Positions 62,600 through 64,000 of a DNA stretch of 64,000 nt are shown here, piece by piece. Made by a program: the position numbers and the translations under genes. The stretch is from Vombatus ursinus (lineage: Eukaryota; Chordata; Mammalia; Diprotodontia; Vombatidae). Positions within the stretch are counted from its first letter, which is position 1. Each line of letters begins with the position of its first letter. The notes under the pieces are model-generated. The model did no database searches. It saw nothing but the letters and a program-made list of their open reading frames with translations, and had not been told where the DNA came from. Where the stretch lies: positions 1 through 64,000 of the forward strand of contig NW_020954557.1 in assembly GCF_900497805.2 (NCBI RefSeq), given 5' to 3'.

Positions 62600-62840
62600 T
62601 CAGATACCGGAAGGGGATGTCTGAGTTTAGCGCACCAAGGGAGAGGAAGTGACGCAGGAGGCTAGGACCCGATACAGGAAGGAGGCGTCTGGGATTAGTG
62701 CATAGACAAAGAGAGAGTACGTGACCTAGGAAGTCAGGCCCAGATACCGGGAGGAGGCGTCTGGGGTCAGTGCTACACAAAGGGAAGGTACGTGACCCAG
62801 GAAGTCAGGAAGGACACAGGAAGGAGGCGTCTGGGGTTGA
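62600..62840. repeat. four direct repeats of about 72 bp in the LTR U3
   Basis: Units marked by gataccggaagg (about 62601), gatacaggaaggaggcgtct (about 62671), gataccgggaggaggcgtct (about 62743) and gacacaggaaggaggcgtct (about 62813). Evenly spaced, enhancer-like U3 repeats. Confidence 0.8.
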
Positions 62841-62914
62841 CGTTGAATTTAGGGAGGGGACTAAGCAAAGGGAACTCGTCCTCTGCCATCCCACTCCCAC
62901 GTGGCACAGCCCCC

Positions 62915-63100
62915 TGCCTCAGGAGCACGTGCTCCAGCTACTTCCTTGTATTCTGTTCCTTCCCCAGCTTCATAGCACTGCCCACTGCCTCAGGAGCGTG
63001 AGCTCCGGTTACTTCTCCGTATCCAGCCCCCATCCCAGTTCACCACAACTCCGCCTAGCACAGCCCCTGCTTCGGGAGCGTGAGCTCCGGTTACTTCCTA
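62915..63100. repeat. three direct repeats of about 70-80 bp in the LTR U3
   Basis: Units marked by cctcaggagcacgtgctcc (about 62918), cctcaggagcgtgagctccg (about 62989) and cttcgggagcgtgagctccg (about 63070), each followed by a ttacttc-like block. Distinct from the neighbouring set. Confidence 0.75.
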
Positions 63101-63176
63101 ATACCCAGTTCCTACCCCATCATGCCACAACTTCCACTTGGCAGTAGCCAACATCAGACAGTCCCTCACAATTTAT

Positions 63177-64000
63177 AATCACAATAAAAGATATAAAAGA
63201 CTTGCCATCTATAAAACTGGAAATAAGGTCATTGAAAGAAGACTTTAAGAAAATAAACATGATAATTGAAACACAGTCTGAAAACCGTGTTCCAGGACAA
63301 CATACAAGAAAGGTGCCAAAAAGGATTAGAAACAGTGGGTCAAGTCTAAATCTATAGAATCCAAAGTATGCTGACAGAGAGCTACTTGAAATTTAACTTT
63401 ACTAGAAATTTAATTTCTAACTTTCAGAATTAAGGAGGAAATCTTACAAGTAATCAGAAGGAAGCAATTTATTTATCAACGAGTGCCAATTCTTATTGTT
63501 CAAGAATACATACCAGGGACAATAAATACAAGACTGGAGTGCAAATTACCAAAACAGCAAGGGAATTCAGATCGCATTCCAAAATTACTTGTCCTAAAAA
63601 ACCGAGTTCATTTCATCCTGAAAACACAGTATTCTTCAGGAATATCAGAAAATTAAATTCTTTATTGATAAGAAACTCAGAATGGAGCAGATTCTGCCTT
63701 TGACATGGAAGTTGACGAAGCAACTGAAATTTAAACAAAAATATCTAGAATTAAAGGCAACTAAGAAACAAATAATAACACAAAGCTAACATCTTACAAG
63801 TGAGTATAAAGTATATTTCAGCTTTTAAATCACAACTAATATGAGAGTTATTGAAAAAAGTATCTGTGAATTTGAGGGAGGAATCACTGTAGAAGGGAAC
63901 AGAAGGCAATGGGCCTTATGAAGTATTTATTGGAAAGTGGGAAGGTAAAATCTAAATAATATTCTTTAAAATGACATTGCAAGTGAAGGTCAAGCAAACA
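63177..64000. other. A-rich sequence, possible old LINE relic
   Basis: The + strand at about 63430-63660 reads like a worn coding region (EILQVIRRKQFIYQRVPILI), weakly like the ILRAAREK...Y.G.PI pattern of L1 ORF1. No firm call; the rest shows nothing. Confidence 0.25.

Larger units (their letters stand above)
62316..63176 (-). mobile_element. solo LTR of an endogenous retrovirus, 849 bp, 6-bp target duplication
   Basis: The LTR spans 62322-63170. On the minus strand it starts TGTGAGGGACTG and ends CGGCCGGCACA. Direct repeats atttat at 62316-62321 and 63171-63176 flank it. The AATAAA is the reverse of 62450-62455, giving a U3 of about 600 bp and an R-U5 of about 130 bp to its right in element orientation. 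The U3 contains two sets of direct repeats. It is GC- and CpG-rich, unlike its surroundings, which together with intact duplications suggests a young insertion. A 6-bp duplication suggests class II. No internal region remains. Confidence 0.82.

Noticed and set aside
62600-63100. CRISPR-like array of regularly spaced repeats
   Set aside because: The repeats are direct tandem units of a mammalian LTR with no spacers.
62770-63147. 125-codon open frame on + in the GC-rich block
   Set aside because: It is a by-product of the direct repeats of the solo LTR, which lies on the other strand.

Overview
The window is nuclear DNA from a marsupial (metatherian) mammal. It carries many copies of a tRNA-derived SINE with the head ggcagctaggtggcacagtg, which is characteristic of marsupials. 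It also has a marsupial-type L1 in several age classes, abundant L2, MIR and CORE-SINE copies, RTE fragments, a Tigger1-like transposon and two LTRs with 6-bp target duplications. I cannot tell an Australian from an American marsupial by eye. The short young SINE resembles WSINE1 of Australian species, but that is from memory only.

The region is gene-poor. The only host coding sequence I can support is at the left edge on the + strand. It is a 27-nt exon (2459-2485) and a terminal exon (2679-2890), which together encode the membrane anchor and short cytoplasmic tail of a type I membrane protein I do not recognise. A probable 3' UTR follows. The rest of that gene would lie left of the window, beyond an antisense L1 (1-2415) that ends 43 bp before the 27-nt exon. 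A SUMO2 retrocopy, degraded at its start codon and its diglycine, lies on the minus strand at 39650-40560. A possible retrocopy of an unidentified gene lies near 9525-10135.

Layout: 1-4.1 kb, L1 and the 3' end of the gene. 4.5-12 kb, CORE-SINEs, a truncated L1, RTE debris and an L1 nested in another L1. 12-20 kb, L2, a solo LTR inside L2, a small hAT element and a second RTE relic. 20.8-27.8 kb, SINEs, a CR1/L3-like relic, two copies of one hAT family and L2. 27.8-34.6 kb, a structurally full-length but dead L1 with a 14-bp target duplication. 34.6-39.6 kb, RTE, L2 and MIR relics. 39.6-42 kb, the SUMO2 retrocopy and another CR1/L3-like relic. 42-48 kb, SINEs and a probable LTR. 48-57.3 kb, an older minus-strand L1 split by hAT-like, Tigger-like and Tigger1 insertions and by young SINEs. 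57.3-62.3 kb, L2, an L1 tail and about 3 kb that I cannot classify. 62.3-63.2 kb, a solo LTR.

No operon, CRISPR array, tRNA or rRNA gene was found. I saw no convincing new biological system. The most useful leads are the unidentified membrane-protein exons, the tandem promoter units and ORF1 coiled-coil repeats of the full-length L1, the nested L1 with a 5' inversion, the Tigger1 copy so like the eutherian element, and the unclassified 58.9-62 kb block.
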